From the NCBI GenBank assembly GCA_047967505.1, contig CM106541.1: a DNA stretch of 64,000 nucleotides. One strand, written 5' to 3'. The translations under genes and the position numbers were made by a program. Every line of letters begins with the position of its first letter. Positions within the stretch are counted from its first letter, which is position 1. The notes beneath the pieces are model-generated. The model did no database searches and had not been told where the DNA came from. It was given only the letters and a program-made list of their open reading frames with translations. Of this stretch, positions 22,801 to 34,765 are shown in pieces. The stretch comes from Dipteris shenzhenensis. Lineage: Eukaryota > Polypodiophyta > Polypodiopsida > Gleicheniales.

Positions 22801-24563
22801 CAGTAGACCGAACTCCCCCAACGGTGCTTGGGAGGATTCAAGATAAGGAAGATGAAGAAGAGCCTCTAGAACCACAATGGCAATTGCCATTCCCGAAGTG
22901 GGTAAAGCAGCTTTTGGATGACAGAGAACCTCCAGCCATTGAGGAGGAACCATCCGAACACCATCGGTCCAAGAGATTAGAGGAGCAAAGAAGGGCGCAG
23001 GAACACTTGGTCAACTACGCTTTGATGACAGAGGTGATCTATGCTGATGAACCCAAGTGTCTTGAAGAGGCACAGGGTGATGATAGGTGGATGGAGGCTA
23101 TGCAATTGGAGTATGGCTCCATAATGAAGAACAACACTTGGGACCTTGTGGATCATCCACCAAAATGCAAGAGGTAATTGGCACCAAGTGGGTGTACAAG
23201 ACCAAGTACAAGTCCGATGCCACATTGGATAACTACAAGGCTCGACTTGTGGCAAAAGGATTCGCACAGGTACATGGTTTTGATTATCAAGATACTTTTG
23301 CTCCCACAGCTCGACTAACCATAATTCGCATTGTTTTGGCTTTAGCGGCCCAGGGAAGTTGGCCCGTGTTTCACATGGATGTAAAATCTGCCTTTCTGAA
23401 TGGAGATCTCAAGGAGGAGGTATACATGGAACAACCACCAGGCTTTGACATCCTTGGTTTAGAAGGTAAAGTCTGTAAACTAAAGAAGGCACTTTATGGG
23501 CTGAAACAGGGCCCACGAGTGTGGTACCAGTGGATTGATGCCTACTTTCTGCAAAACGGGTTCAAGAGGAGCACATCTGATGCAAATTTGTATATCTTTA
23601 GAGAAGGAGGCAGGTGTATGATCGTGGTCCTTTATGTGGACGAACTTGTCATAACAAGGAACCATGAAGAGAAGATCTCGCAAACAAAGCATTTCCTAGG
23701 AAGAGAGTTTGAAATGACAGTCCTCGGACTGATGCATTTCTGTTTGGGGATTGAAGTTTGGCAAGAGCTGAAACAAATCTTCATTTCACAGCTGAAGTAG
23801 GCTGGAGAGATACTGAAGGCATTTGGCATGGCTGAGTGCAAGACAGGTGGTACCCCTATGGAGGTTGACATGAAGCTCTCAAACGAGGATTCATCACCAT
23901 TGGTGGACGAAGCGAAGCACAGAAGACTTGTGGGCAGTTTGATTTACTTGTGCACATCAGCTTCGCGACTGGTGTACTAAGCAGGTTTTCCAATAAGCCC
24001 CGGGAGAACCTTTGGAGGGCAGGGAAGTGGGTGCTAAAATACATCAAAGGCACACTTGATTATGGCATCACCTATACCAAGGGCAACATCTTGACCGGAT
24101 TCTGTGACTCAGATTGGGTAGGAGACATGGACAGCAGGAGATCAGTGACAGGTTACTATTTCTCACTTGGATCTGGAGCTGTGTCATGGGTCAACAAGAA
24201 GCAACCCACAGTTGCTCTTTCTTCTACTGAGGCTAAGTACAAATCAACTTGCTTTGCTTCTTGCGAGGCAGTGTGGTTGAGGAGGATTTTAGGGGACATG
24301 GGTGCAGTGCAGAACAAGCCTACGCAATTATCATGTGTGACAATCAGAGTTGCATGGCGATTCCAAAGAACCCTGTGTTCCACACTCGCATGAAACACAT
24401 TGAGATTCAATATCACTTTGTACGCGAGCTCATCATGGATGGAGAGGTCGACTTGGTGTACTATCTGACTACAGAGAATGCTACGGACATCCTCTCAAAG
24501 GCTCTTGGAAGAGACTTGCTGGAGAGGCATCTTCATCGACTTGGCATTGGGCTAAAAAAGTAA
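22800..24563 (+). pseudogene. Copia reverse transcriptase and RNase H
   Basis: A linker is followed by NNTWDLVDHPP, then a frameshift near 23165 into GTKWVYKTKYK, ARLVAKGFAQ, FHMDVKSAFLNG (first catalytic Asp) and LKKALYGLKQGP. The catalytic pair reads YVDE instead of YVDD at 23633-23644. A TAG at 23798 and frameshifts near 23955 and 24315 follow. RNase H shows FCDSDWVGDMDSRRS, SSTEAKYKS and MKHIEIQYHFVRE, and ends at TAA 24561-24563, 22 bases before the PPT. Confidence 0.88.
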
Positions 24564-24585
24564 GTTCACTTGCGGGTGGACATTT

Positions 24586-24593
24586 AGGGGGGG
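24586..24593 (+). other. Polypurine tract of Copia element
   Basis: AGGGGGGG immediately upstream of the TGTTAGAT LTR start at 24594 and just after the pol stop codon. Confidence 0.75.
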
Positions 24594-26804
24594 TGTTAGA
24601 TATCAATGCTCCACTCTCGTGTAACTATGCAGAAACCAGCTAACTCTACTTGTAAGCCCCTTGTATGAGGAGAAGACATTTGAGTAGCTCGGTTATCCGG
24701 TAGGTCCTGGTAAATAAAAAGGTTAGATTAACCCAAGACTTTCTATTATAGTAGAATTGGCATCTAGTATTTTATGTTGCCTATAGATCAAGAGAAAACA
24801 TGGAATAAGTTCTCCAATGTAATCATGATTGTAGAATTTGGTCCATTTGAGACATCCCAAAATTAGTACATGAAGAAAAATGTTGAAAATCCATAGCATT
24901 GGCACTCAATAAGCATCATATTTGGAAATAGTTTTGTTGCTTATTAGAATAGATTATATGTCAAAAGACAAAATTGCACTTCTAAATGTTGTTGAACAAG
25001 GTCACAAGCTAGCTTGGCCAATTATTCGTATTAAAAAATAATGAGAGAGATACTCAAAAGGGATAGGAGAAGTCTCCACAAAATTCTTGAGTAGCCCCTT
25101 TTCTACATACCTTGTTTGAAGTCATACCTAGTATTAATGTTCTAGGATCTATTAAATGTAGGCTATAGTATTGGTGAGGCAAGGGAAGCAATTCAAAAAT
25201 TGCTCAAATTTTTCATCATGACCAAATTGTTGTCAACCCCGATTGTAGGGTAAGATGCAACATCCTCCATGCCTTCTCCTTCACCACCAGTAGGCAAGGA
25301 GATTACCAATTTAATTGAAGTGACAACACAACGAGTAATTTGCAATCTTTTCTATGTAGTAGAGTTGTAAAGTAGTAGTTAGTTCTTACCAAGAGGTCTC
25401 TTTCAAGTTTGGAAGATGTAAGCATTGGGAAGGCACATGATGCCTTGTCTTTGTTGGAAAATTATAGATAGTAGCAACTCACAAAGCAAGCAAAAATAGA
25501 AGTTCAAAAGAAAGAGTTAGTACATCATGATAAATAGTAGCAGATAGAGCATGATAGACTAAAGATAGGGTCCTTTAGCTTGAACACACTCTTCAAAAAC
25601 AAACTGATAAACATCTAAGACAAAAAAGAGAGTTGGCATCTTTGTAGAAAATACATTGAGTTAGAAAGCAACCTGTGTAATGACATGTAGTCCAAAAGTG
25701 AGCTGTGGGAATTACACTCAAGTGGAGCTGGGATTGAATTGAGACATGTTGTGTAGTGTCCAGATTGAATAATCTCAACCTTATGAGGAAGTCCATAGTA
25801 AGTCACAATAGAACTACCTACCAAAGAAACATGCTCAAGGCAACTATGAACAATCTTCACAGATTTCAGAGGGTCCCACTTAGTCAAGCTTTTAAAAGGC
25901 CTAAGAAGCTGTACAAGGGAGTTCGTGAATCTCAAAAAGCTAGAGGAAGATTCTATGATGCTTACATATCAACAAGGTACGTATAAAGTGGGAATATAAC
26001 AATGTTGACATAATGGGAGTTGCCAAACCTATTGACGGGGACCAAGCTCCAAAAGATGAGTTTTGTGAGGTGCATATGAGCCATGGTGTATAGAGGTGGT
26101 GCTACAAAGCATCATGAGACTTTTGAAAGCATGCATAGATAGTTTGGGGCCAACCAGACTAGGCTTGATTGAGGCTCATAGCGCTTAGTCACCCTATGTG
26201 TAGAAATATTTCATATGCAGAGCATTTCAAAACCTAAACGTGATGAAGTTGTCCCTTATTCTCATTTGGTGTTACGTTTTGAGCGCTAGATATCCCAGCT
26301 AGTGTGCTATGGGAGAACTCGAATGGTTGCGACCCTACTGCTCTTATTGCATAACTAATTCTCATTTTGACCACCAACCTAAAGGCTATGTAGTTCCTAG
26401 GGAGGGGACGAGCATTTTCTGAGCGAAATCTTCCGAGCGTCCGAGCGAAGGAAAAAAAAAGCTTCCAACTATGCATAAATATGGCAAAAATCGATCAGAA
26501 GAAAACATAGTTTCACTTAGAAATATGCAAAGTATTATAGCAATGCCTATTTTATACAAAAATCTTTAGGTGAATCTGTAGGAATGGTGAGAGCATAATG
26601 GGATGGCTTTTGAAGAAACCCACATGTAGAGTAGATTTTTCTATGAAAATTCCCTTATGATCCTTCTTACAACTTTTACTTAATAGGGGTGACATTGAAA
26701 ACCCTCTCTCAACCTATCTTCATGAAAGAGTTTCTTCAAAGAAAACTCATTGAAGCAAGCCATCCAGGTAGTTTCGCCAGCGAAACCCCTTTGAAGCAAG
26801 TCTC

Positions 26805-26836
26805 CCAAGGTAGTTTCGCTGGCGAAACTACCTTGG
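26805..26836. repeat. Perfect 15-bp inverted repeat with 2-base loop
   Basis: CCAAGGTAGTTTCGC and its exact reverse complement are separated by TG. A related 7-bp stem GTTTCGC-CA-GCGAAAC lies 30 bases upstream (26771-26786). Confidence 0.9.
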
Positions 26837-27870
26837 ACAGCACTTTTAAAAGTGACATAACTTTCATATCCAATGTCCAAATATAGTCATTCAACCACTC
26901 AAATTGATCGGAACACCCCATTTGAGCACATCTATGGAGTTATATTTTGGAAAATCTTTCATATATAGTATTAAATATTACATGTATTTTATGAGAGTGA
27001 TATATAAGCCCAAGTTAATACTTATTTATAGTAATTTAAACTTCTTTAGAAACATGTCCATAAATATGCTATAAAACACTAAAAAGATATTGCCATATGA
27101 TATAAATGTGTTAATAAGTAATTATATATGCATAGTATTATTACATTGAGAGTGATTATGAGGAATGTTTCTTAAAGGAATCAACACTTTTTTAAGGTAA
27201 TAATAGGGGTACAAAGGGATGTCTCTAAATAAGAAAATTATGTTGTGTAAAAATGAATGAGTGACTAGTCTGTATATTTTTATGATAAAGGGATCTAGTT
27301 CTAGTGAAATAAAAGTGTAAAAACCATGTTTCCTAAAGAAAAACATTTTTAAAAATCTCTTGAAAAACACACTCGGATAAACTTGCTCATAGGTTTTTGC
27401 TCGTAAAATTGACGCATCCTTCCTAGGGACATGGGTCTATCGGAATATAATCCCGACGATAAATTTTTTTTCCAATCAACAGAAGAGCGTAAGCACCCCC
27501 ACACTCCATTGAGTGCTTAGCACATCTTTGTAGGCTTTTTTCCTTATTGTCCAAGCAAGCTTGCAAGGGGTAGCCACGTTGAACCTGCCTAGGACCTTTT
27601 GCTTTCGTAGGATGAAACAAAGAGAAAATTTTTGTGTAGGGGTGGAGAGAGAGAATCAAAAAAATGAGTGTGATTTCATCCTTGAGTGTGCGTAGTATGA
27701 CCACTAAGAACAGGTGTAGCTCTCATCATCCAAATGCAAAAGCTTCTTCTTATAATCGTCATAGCTCCTTTCATGTAACAAGTTGAATACATTCAAAAGG
27801 CATGCCATGGAAGCTAAGAGAGAGAACAAGGAGAACCAGAAGAAGAGAGAGAGAATGTTGGTGTAGCAAG

Positions 27871-28172
27871 GATGTTGGTATAGTCGAGGCGTCAAAGTCC
27901 TTCCTACAGCAAGCTGTCCCTTCGATTCACCTCTAGAGGCCTCGGGTGCTGTGTGTTGTTAGTTTTGAGCCTTGGATGCTCTGTGCAGAAAGCTCCATCT
28001 ATTTTTGCAAGAACCAAAAGAAGAAAAAGGTATCTTGGTGTAGTCAAGGCATCAGAGTCCTTCCTACAGCAAGCCGTCCCTTCGATTCACCTTTAGAAGC
28101 CTTGCGTGCTATGTGTTGTTAGCTTTGAGTCTTGGATGCCCTATGCAGACATCTCCATCTATTCTTTCTTTT
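27871..28172. repeat. Tandem duplication, ~160-bp unit
   Basis: Units at 27871-28030 and 28031-28172 share AGTCCTTCCTACAGCAAGC, GTCCCTTCGATTCACCT, GTGTTGTTAG and CTCCATCTATT in the same order. No coding frame is conserved. Confidence 0.8.
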
Positions 28173-28679
28173 TACCACATGAGGTAGGAAAAAGGCCATT
28201 AAGGTGCACCATCTATACTTCTATACTATCTATTAAAGAGAGGATCCACATGCCCTTCAAAGGCTATGCCACGTGGAAACATTTCCAGCCTCGATGGAGC
28301 TTCGTGAAGGTATGGCAAAGGCTCGGGAAGAGGAAGAGGACTTAGAAGGTTCGTGGAGGCAAGAGAGCTTGAGCCTCATGATGATGATCTTGGGAAAGGG
28401 GGGGCAAAGCAGAGCCAGTGCAGACTACAGAGCAGTGGAGACACAGATGCACAAAATGGCTGTAGTGCAAAGCAGATATAGACGTAGTGCAGAGAAGATG
28501 TAGTGTAGATGTGCAAAATGATTGTTTGGAGCCTTGCAAGGGGACATGTGGCACCACGAGAACTCGAGGGTAGTGGCACAATGCAAAGGGCAGTAGCCAC
28601 AGAGCACGTGGTGTAAGAGCAAAGGACACGCGATGCTGGAGCAATGCAAGGGGAGTGGCAAAGGGCACAACGACTAGGG

Positions 28680-28681
<2 letters not shown>

Positions 28682-28744
<63 letters not shown>

Positions 28745-28767
28745 AGGGAGGGAGGGAGGGAGGGAGG

Positions 28768-28824
<57 letters not shown>

Positions 28825-28829
28825 AGAGA

Positions 28830-28910
<81 letters not shown>
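28682..28910. repeat. Long (GA)n / (GGGA)n microsatellite
   Basis: About 230 bases of GA repeats with an internal GGGA block (28741-28771). The Arg-Glu open frames across it are repeat artefacts. Confidence 0.97.
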
Positions 28911-28911
<1 letters not shown>

Positions 28912-28921
28912 CGGAGCTAGG

Positions 28922-28942
28922 ATATATATATATATATATATA
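28922..28942. repeat. (TA)n microsatellite
   Basis: Ten TA repeats just after the GA tract. Confidence 0.95.
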
Positions 28943-31544
28943 AAGGTAGCCTTAACTAGGGATTAAAAAATATCCATTGATAGAAGGCACTAGAGGTTAT
29001 TAGGGAGATGCCATTTCATGAGTCTTGCATCGTAGTAGAGAACTAGGCACATTTGCATGATGGAGGTCACTCGAGAGACATTGTGAGCACATAACCATAA
29101 AGTGCAAATTGGAACATGCCCTAACATATTTGTGGGTCACCTTAAATAAGGCTTGAGATGACATCAAATATTGGAAGAGGCCATTGATGGGGAAAAAGGA
29201 AAATAAGCAATGGGTATTAATGGGAATTCCATCAAAATTTTCATCCCACTATGGCCATTTGGGCTATCTTAGGTTCAAGATTACTATGGCACCCTAGCCT
29301 CATGTTTAAGCACTATTAGCTGGAGGAAATGGCCTTATTGAAATTAGAATCCATATTTGAGTGTATCGCCTAGTAAAATGGAGATAGAAACATGTCAACG
29401 GCATGAGAGCGAGTACTTTGGTAATTGAGAGTCTATAAAAAAGCATCATTTCTCCAGAAAGGAGAGCTTGACATGTTAACATTTTCATCATTTCTCTATG
29501 ACCAGTATTCAATCCTGAGGTAGGATAATACTAGGGGTTACTTGCCTCCCTACACTCATGACCACCCCTTTACTAGCCCATCTACCCTATGTAAAACTAG
29601 AAATTGTGACAAGTTCGAGTAGGGGTGGCCTTGAAAAGAGTTTGTTTATTCCTTTTGCAAAAATCAGTGAGTGATCATGGACATCTATAAATTAGATAGG
29701 GGTAGTTGGGGCTTAATAGGCCATAAGGTCACCAAGATGAACATCTAGACATGTGCAATAAAGTGTTGGGGACCATCATGGGATGGATAAATAGGTTGCA
29801 ATGATACCATGTTAGATTTGGGACAAATGTTGGAAGGGAAGCCCAGAAATTGAAGAAAGTTCTAACTCTATGATATGGGCATGATAGAGATACACACAAA
29901 GAAGATTGTATTGATCATGGATAGACAAAGCCTCCAACGATGTATTCATCCAGTGCCAATGAGAAACCCTTCATCAACAAACTCGAGATCCACACAGTGG
30001 GCAAATCTGGCCATAATTGCAAATGGCACTACTCCTCCATCGATGCTTCTTTGCAAACGGCTCTCCTCCTCCAAGCTCCGAGCTTCAACTGGACAACTGG
30101 CTCCTACTGCAACGAGGCGACGATTGACGACCAAAGCTCCATCAAATATTACAAACAATAGCACAATGCCTTAAAGCTCCTGGCTCCTGGCTTTACACAC
30201 AAGCTATACAACAGCAACCACAGCCTCTTGCAAGCAGCTCCATAGATCAGTGCGTTAGTCGACGAAACCTCCAACCATCACTGCTCCATCATACCTCTGT
30301 CGCCATCTCCATTAGAGTACCTTTCTAAGGTTCAACATCTTAGAAAAAGAAACATGGCAGATAGAACTTTACCCGACTGGTCACATGGTAGCTTTATCCA
30401 CAGGTGTCACATCAGCATCCATGTGTCACATTATCCTACCATGTCACTACCTATCATGTGAGCATCTGAGCCCCGTGCCACATCACAACCGACTACCACA
30501 TCATCAAGACATCTTTGCATCCACATCATCATATGCCACATCACTAGCTCATCAGTCTAGTCAGTAGTCTAGTTAGCTACCCCATCATCATTGCCACATG
30601 GCACTAACCCCCCTGCCAAGCATAGTCACCCCCTCATAGGCACATTGTGCACACACTACATGTGCACCTACTTGCCACATCACCATAGTGCTCCACTAGC
30701 ACACCCCTTACTAAGCATCATGCCACATCATCATTGCATGTGACTCACAGTGCCACATCATCACTATACATTTCACTCTTTTTTGCCCCTCCACCTGAAT
30801 CAAGTCGTATCTCTTGATCTAGGAGGAATTTGAGGGTGTTACAAAAAGGTGAAGTGATCGGTTTTTCATTATATGCTCGCCACATCACACACACATTTTG
30901 GTATAAGTATCACTCAATTTTAAGCCTCACCGACAAATCCACTTCTTACACCCACATCAGCCTCTACATTGATGCATATGACCCAACATATAAAAAGAAC
31001 CAAAGAAAAGGAATTATTTGTTGTTCTTTCATCGATCGATGGTTGGTATAGTATAGATGTAGATCAGAGTAGACTAGATCGCCATATAAGAGACGCTTTG
31101 AATTTCTCCAAGTTGCCAATCTAAGCCATGCCCGAAAATTCCCAACTAGTTTCTACTTGGAGTCAGTCCCTATGCTCACATATGGTTTCACATCATCAGG
31201 TTACCTGAAACCTGACATTCATCAGTTCAATGAGTAGAATTTAGAGTGCCTTTGAATATTGCCGATTGATCAAGTGGGTAGATAGCACATGATTTGATTT
31301 CACACACATATGCCATCATTGTAAATCTTGTTTGGCTATTTCACGGCATTGTGCACTTTATTTCAACCTTGTAAAGCCTCTTGGCTATTTCCATCATCAT
31401 TTGCCACAAGCCTTGTAATTCAAATCGAATTATATATTGCAATTCTATCTTCACCGACAGTTCATATTTCACTTGCTACAATCAGTGTTCTGCAGTTGAT
31501 TCAGACAGTGATTTTCACGATACTTTGAGTACATTTTTTGCACC
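28943..31544. other. Spacer with LTR traces
   Basis: No gene was recognised. At 29795-29806 the minus strand reads TGGTATCATTGC (10 of 12 with the initiator-Met PBS) directly after an LTR-like ...TCTAACA end, so a minus-strand LTR may start at 29807 on the plus strand. At 30360-30790 a CACATCA-type motif recurs irregularly. GAGGGTGTTAC near 30835 resembles a PPT-LTR junction. The 5' LTR of the Copia element beginning at 31545 could lie here but I cannot bound it. Confidence 0.35.
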
Positions 31545-32720
31545 ATGTCTACGACTAGTAACCTCAATTTAAAGGCATCTACTAAGCTTAAAAGATCCAA
31601 ATGGCACATCGAAATACCGAATGGAGACCATTCTTGTACTTCAAGACCAATGGGAGTATGTCGATGGATCTACACCTAGACCATTGGATGATCCAAAAAA
31701 CATTAGCTCTACTCCACCTGTTGTCACAGCACCATCAACAAGATCTACAGTGGGATCTCCAACTACACAAATAATTTCTGCACTTGTAGCAGATCTTGCC
31801 ATTTCTTAAGCACAGGAAGAATGGGACAAGAAAGATAAATATGCATATCATCTGATCAAGAAGAATGTGCAAGATCTCATGCTAGGATACCTCAACACTG
31901 TCAAAACATCAAAAGAAGCATGGGATATGTTTGCAGCTCTCTACGAGTCCAAGAACACTTCCAGGATTTTCACACTGAGAAACCAAATCAACTGGAGTTT
32001 TCATAATAGCAACAATGAAACTAATCATGCTTACATACTCATGATCAAAGACTACAAATATCAACTCGCAGCAAGCAAGCGAGACTATGAACCCCATAGA
32101 AATGGTTCAAGTCATCCTGAATGGACAAGGAGAGGGATACGAGAATCTAGTATATAGTATTGCCATCCAACAGCAAATTTTGACGTTGGAAGAGCTTCAG
32201 TTAGTCTTACTTGGTGAAGAACATAGGACTCAGGCCGAGGCCATTCATGCACATAAAGGTCATTCTAATGATCATGCATTCACAACTTCAAATAGAAGCA
32301 GAGGCAGAGGCAAAGGTACATTATTCCAGAGAAGTGGTCATCATCAACAACAAAGTCATCAACAAAGTCAACATCAACATTAGCATCATCCTCAACAACA
32401 TCAAAATCAGCAAAGAGGAAACCATTCCAATCGAGGAAGATTCCAAGGATGAGGGAATGCATCCACCAGCATGTCAAACATCCAGTGCAACTACTGTCAT
32501 AAGTTTGGACACTATGAAAGAGATTGCCGCACGAAGCAGTACGATCAAGGTGGTCAATCCAGTAGCAATCGAGGGAATTTCCGCGGAAGAGGAAATCATC
32601 GTGGTGGACATTCTAGTCATAGTCATTTTGCAAATGAACATGGGAATATGTTTCTTGCAAATGAGGAAATGTAGAATATTGATACAGAGTGTATCTAGAC
32701 ACTGATTGCAATCCAAAAGA
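31545..32720 (+). pseudogene. Copia Gag with intact CCHC knuckle
   Basis: The ATG at 31545 begins MSTTSNLNLK; a frameshift near 31600 leads to METILVLQDQWEYV, and later KEAWDMFAALYESKN and LRNQINW, the UBN2/Gag pattern. Another shift leads to ILTLEELQLVLLGEE-type sequence, then an Asn/Gln/His-rich basic tract and CNYCHKFGHYERDC (about 32489-32530), a complete zinc knuckle. Stops at 31807 (TAA), 32381 (TAG) and 32672 (TAG) fall at likely Gln codons. Confidence 0.8.
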
Positions 32721-32754
32721 GGATTTCAACTATCAAGTCAACCAAGTAGTTCAG

Positions 32755-34215
32755 GATCCTTGGTACATCGATAGCAATGCATCATCTCATATGACAAATC
32801 ATCAAGAATAGTTCACAAATATGAAACTATTAGAAGGTAGAAAGAATGTCATCTACAAAGCAATAGGATAATACACCAAATCTAGTTCAAGGGACAAGCA
32901 TTATCCCTATGAACAATTTCACTGGTACGAAAGGATTGATGAAATATGTACTCTACATTCTGAAGCTTAGCAAGAACCTCTTGTCATTCGGTCAAATTAT
33001 GGAACACAACTATCGAGTCATCTTCGATGCAGATGAAATTAAATGCACTATCAGAGACAAATCCAAAAGATTTTAGCTAGTAGGAAAAGGATTCAAGGAA
33101 GGATGCTTGTACAAAATGCTACAGTACCAGATTTACATGCCATGTGAGCTCAATCGCAACAAATGCCACTATCTGCAAAATGGCACAAGAGATATGGTCA
33201 TGTCAATTTCAAGAGCTTGCTAGATCTCAAGAATCAAAATATGGCAATTGGGATTCCAAAGCTACAATTTCTTGGAAAAGTTTGTGAAGCATGCTGCTTC
33301 GGCAAACAAAAGCGAACCAAATTTGACAGAAGCACCTCTCGAGCACGAGGTATTCTTAATTTTATACATATAGATGTACAGGGTTGCAAGACCCGCAGTT
33401 GTTGGGTCTACTTTCTGAAAGAGAAATCTGGAGTCTTTTCTAGATTTCAAGAATGTAAAGCCATGGTAGAAAACCAGATAGGCAGAAAGATCAAAGTCAT
33501 GAGATCACATAGAGGAGGTGAATACATGTCTTCAGCATTCATAAACTTTTGTAGAAGTCACGGCATTTGAAGACATTTCACTTGTGCAAATACTCCTCAG
33601 TAGAATGCAAGAGTTGAAAGGAAGAATGGTACTTTAGCAGACAGTGCTAGAGCAATGCTTAGTGAGAAGCATCTTCCAAATCAGCATTGGGTAAAAGCAA
33701 TAGCCACTGCAAACTATTTGCTTAATTGACTTCATACTGAACTGATTTAGGGTATGACACCTTATGAATCATTGACTGGACATAAGCCCCACATTGGGCA
33801 TCTTCACATATTTGGTTGCATAGCATATGCCCACATACATGATGATTGCAAGAAATTGGATGCGAAGTCACATAAATGCATCATGGTTGGCTACAATGAA
33901 GAAAGCAAAGCATACAAGTTGTATGATTCCATCAATCGAAAGGTCATTATCTCCAGACATGTAATCTTCAATGATGAATCAGAATGGAAAACCTCAAATA
34001 CACAAAAGGTAGGCACACCGATTTCATAGTCATCTATAGAAATGGTTGATGAAGAAGAGAAAGAATTGCTGAAAACACCCCAAGCAGAACCAAAGTAGCT
34101 CAAATGGTCTACTAGGGAAAGCAAACCACCAGCCAGATTACCATATGCTCAAAAATGCCAAGCAGTTTAGGCTGAAACCACCAACTATGCTCTTATGACT
34201 ACCATCATGGCTATA
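32755..34215 (+). pseudogene. Copia protease and integrase
   Basis: WYIDSNASSHM at 32761 is a damaged protease site (D-S-G expected). The following ~350 bases shift frame. From 33163 one frame carries WHKRYGHVNF, CEACCFGKQKR, the integrase FIHIDVQG (first Asp), MRSHRGGEY (family S-D-R), VERKNGTL (Glu), MTPYESLTGHKP and IFGCIAYAHI. The segment around the second catalytic Asp is shortened, since the usual ~30 residues before WVYFLKEKS are absent. Stops lie at 33568, 33601, 33727, 33748, 34027, 34096 and 34168. Confidence 0.85.
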
Positions 34216-34765
34216 GAAGAGCCAGTGTAATTCAAAGATGCAATAGACAAGCCAAAATGGCGAACTGCTATGAATGAAGAAATTGATGCTTTGTATAAGA
34301 ATAATACTTGGGAATTATGTGACCTTCCACCAAGAAAGAAGGCCATAGAAAACAAATGGGTATACAAAATGAAGTATAATCCAGATGGAAGTATTCAAAG
34401 ATACAAAGTCAAACTTGTTGTAGAAGGATTTGCACAGTAATATGGTCAAGACTATGATGAGACTTATGCTCTAGTAGCAAAGATGGATTCCATACAGTTC
34501 TTGATATCACTAGGGACACTCAGCAGATGGAATGTGTATCAGCTCGATGTCAAGAATGCAGGAAGTCTACATGCAACAACTAGTAGGTTATGTTGAACCA
34601 GGAAAGGAGAATCAGGTTTGACATCTCAAGAAGAGTCTCTACAACTTAAAGCAAGCACCCATAATTTGGTACAGTAGAATCGACAAGTATTTCGCTGATT
34701 TGGGATACATGAAGTCCAATGCAGATCATACTCTCTACTACAAAGTCAAGGGCATCACATATGTC
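34216..34765 (+). pseudogene. Copia RT, N-terminal half
   Basis: NNTWELCDLPP, NKWVYKMKYNPDG, KLVVEGFAQ and VYQLDVKNA are recognisable. Right after the first catalytic Asp a small deletion removes A-F-L-N-G and shifts frame to EVYMQQLVGYVEPG and LKQAPIIWYSR. The sequence breaks off at 34765, so YVDD and RNase H are missing. Stops at 34228 and 34438 are TAA where Gln is expected. Confidence 0.82.

Larger units (their letters stand above)
20700..24718 (+). mobile_element. Ty1/Copia element, 5'-truncated, with start of 3' LTR
   Basis: The plus-strand order is gag, protease, integrase, RT, RNase H, PPT, LTR, the Copia order. The first residues of Gag, the PBS and the 5' LTR are absent because the sequence abuts the opposed Ty3 gag near 20700. 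The 3' PPT AGGGGGGG (24586-24593) runs directly into TGTTAGAT at 24594, an LTR start; the LTR end is not recognisable and may be truncated near 24718. Three stops (all TAG) and about five frameshifts disable it. Confidence 0.85.
24719..28681. other. Spacer with LTR-like non-coding sequence
   Basis: No gene was recognised. The stretch 26690-26960 resembles retroelement untranslated sequence and contains a perfect hairpin (listed separately). A 160-bp tandem duplication starts at 27871. The frame on the minus strand at 25935-25615 is 106 codons without known motifs. Confidence 0.45.
31545..34765 (+). mobile_element. Second Ty1/Copia element, truncated inside RT
   Basis: Gag, zinc knuckle, protease, integrase and the first half of RT follow in Copia order. 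The element ends abruptly at about 34765, where helicase sequence of rolling-circle copy A begins on the other strand. The rest of RT, RNase H and the 3' LTR do not appear elsewhere in the window. Integrase and RT (33163 to ~34550) stay in a single frame broken only by stop codons, nine of them. Confidence 0.85.

Noticed and set aside
25615-25986. Overlapping frames on both strands
   Set aside because: No family resemblance, no splice or start context, flanked by AT-rich spacer.
28644-28966. Arg-Glu and Arg-Gly-Glu rich open frames of about 100 codons
   Set aside because: They are translations of the (GA)n/(GGGA)n microsatellite in several frames.
29940-30250. Plus-strand frame MYSSSANEKP... 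as a possible gene
   Set aside because: 73 codons, no motif, overlapped by another frame of similar length and adjacent to degenerate repeats.
31545-34765. Stops rescued by U-to-C RNA editing, as in some fern organelle genes
   Set aside because: Such editing is organellar. Nuclear retroelement sequence with accompanying deletions and frameshifts is better explained by C-to-T decay.
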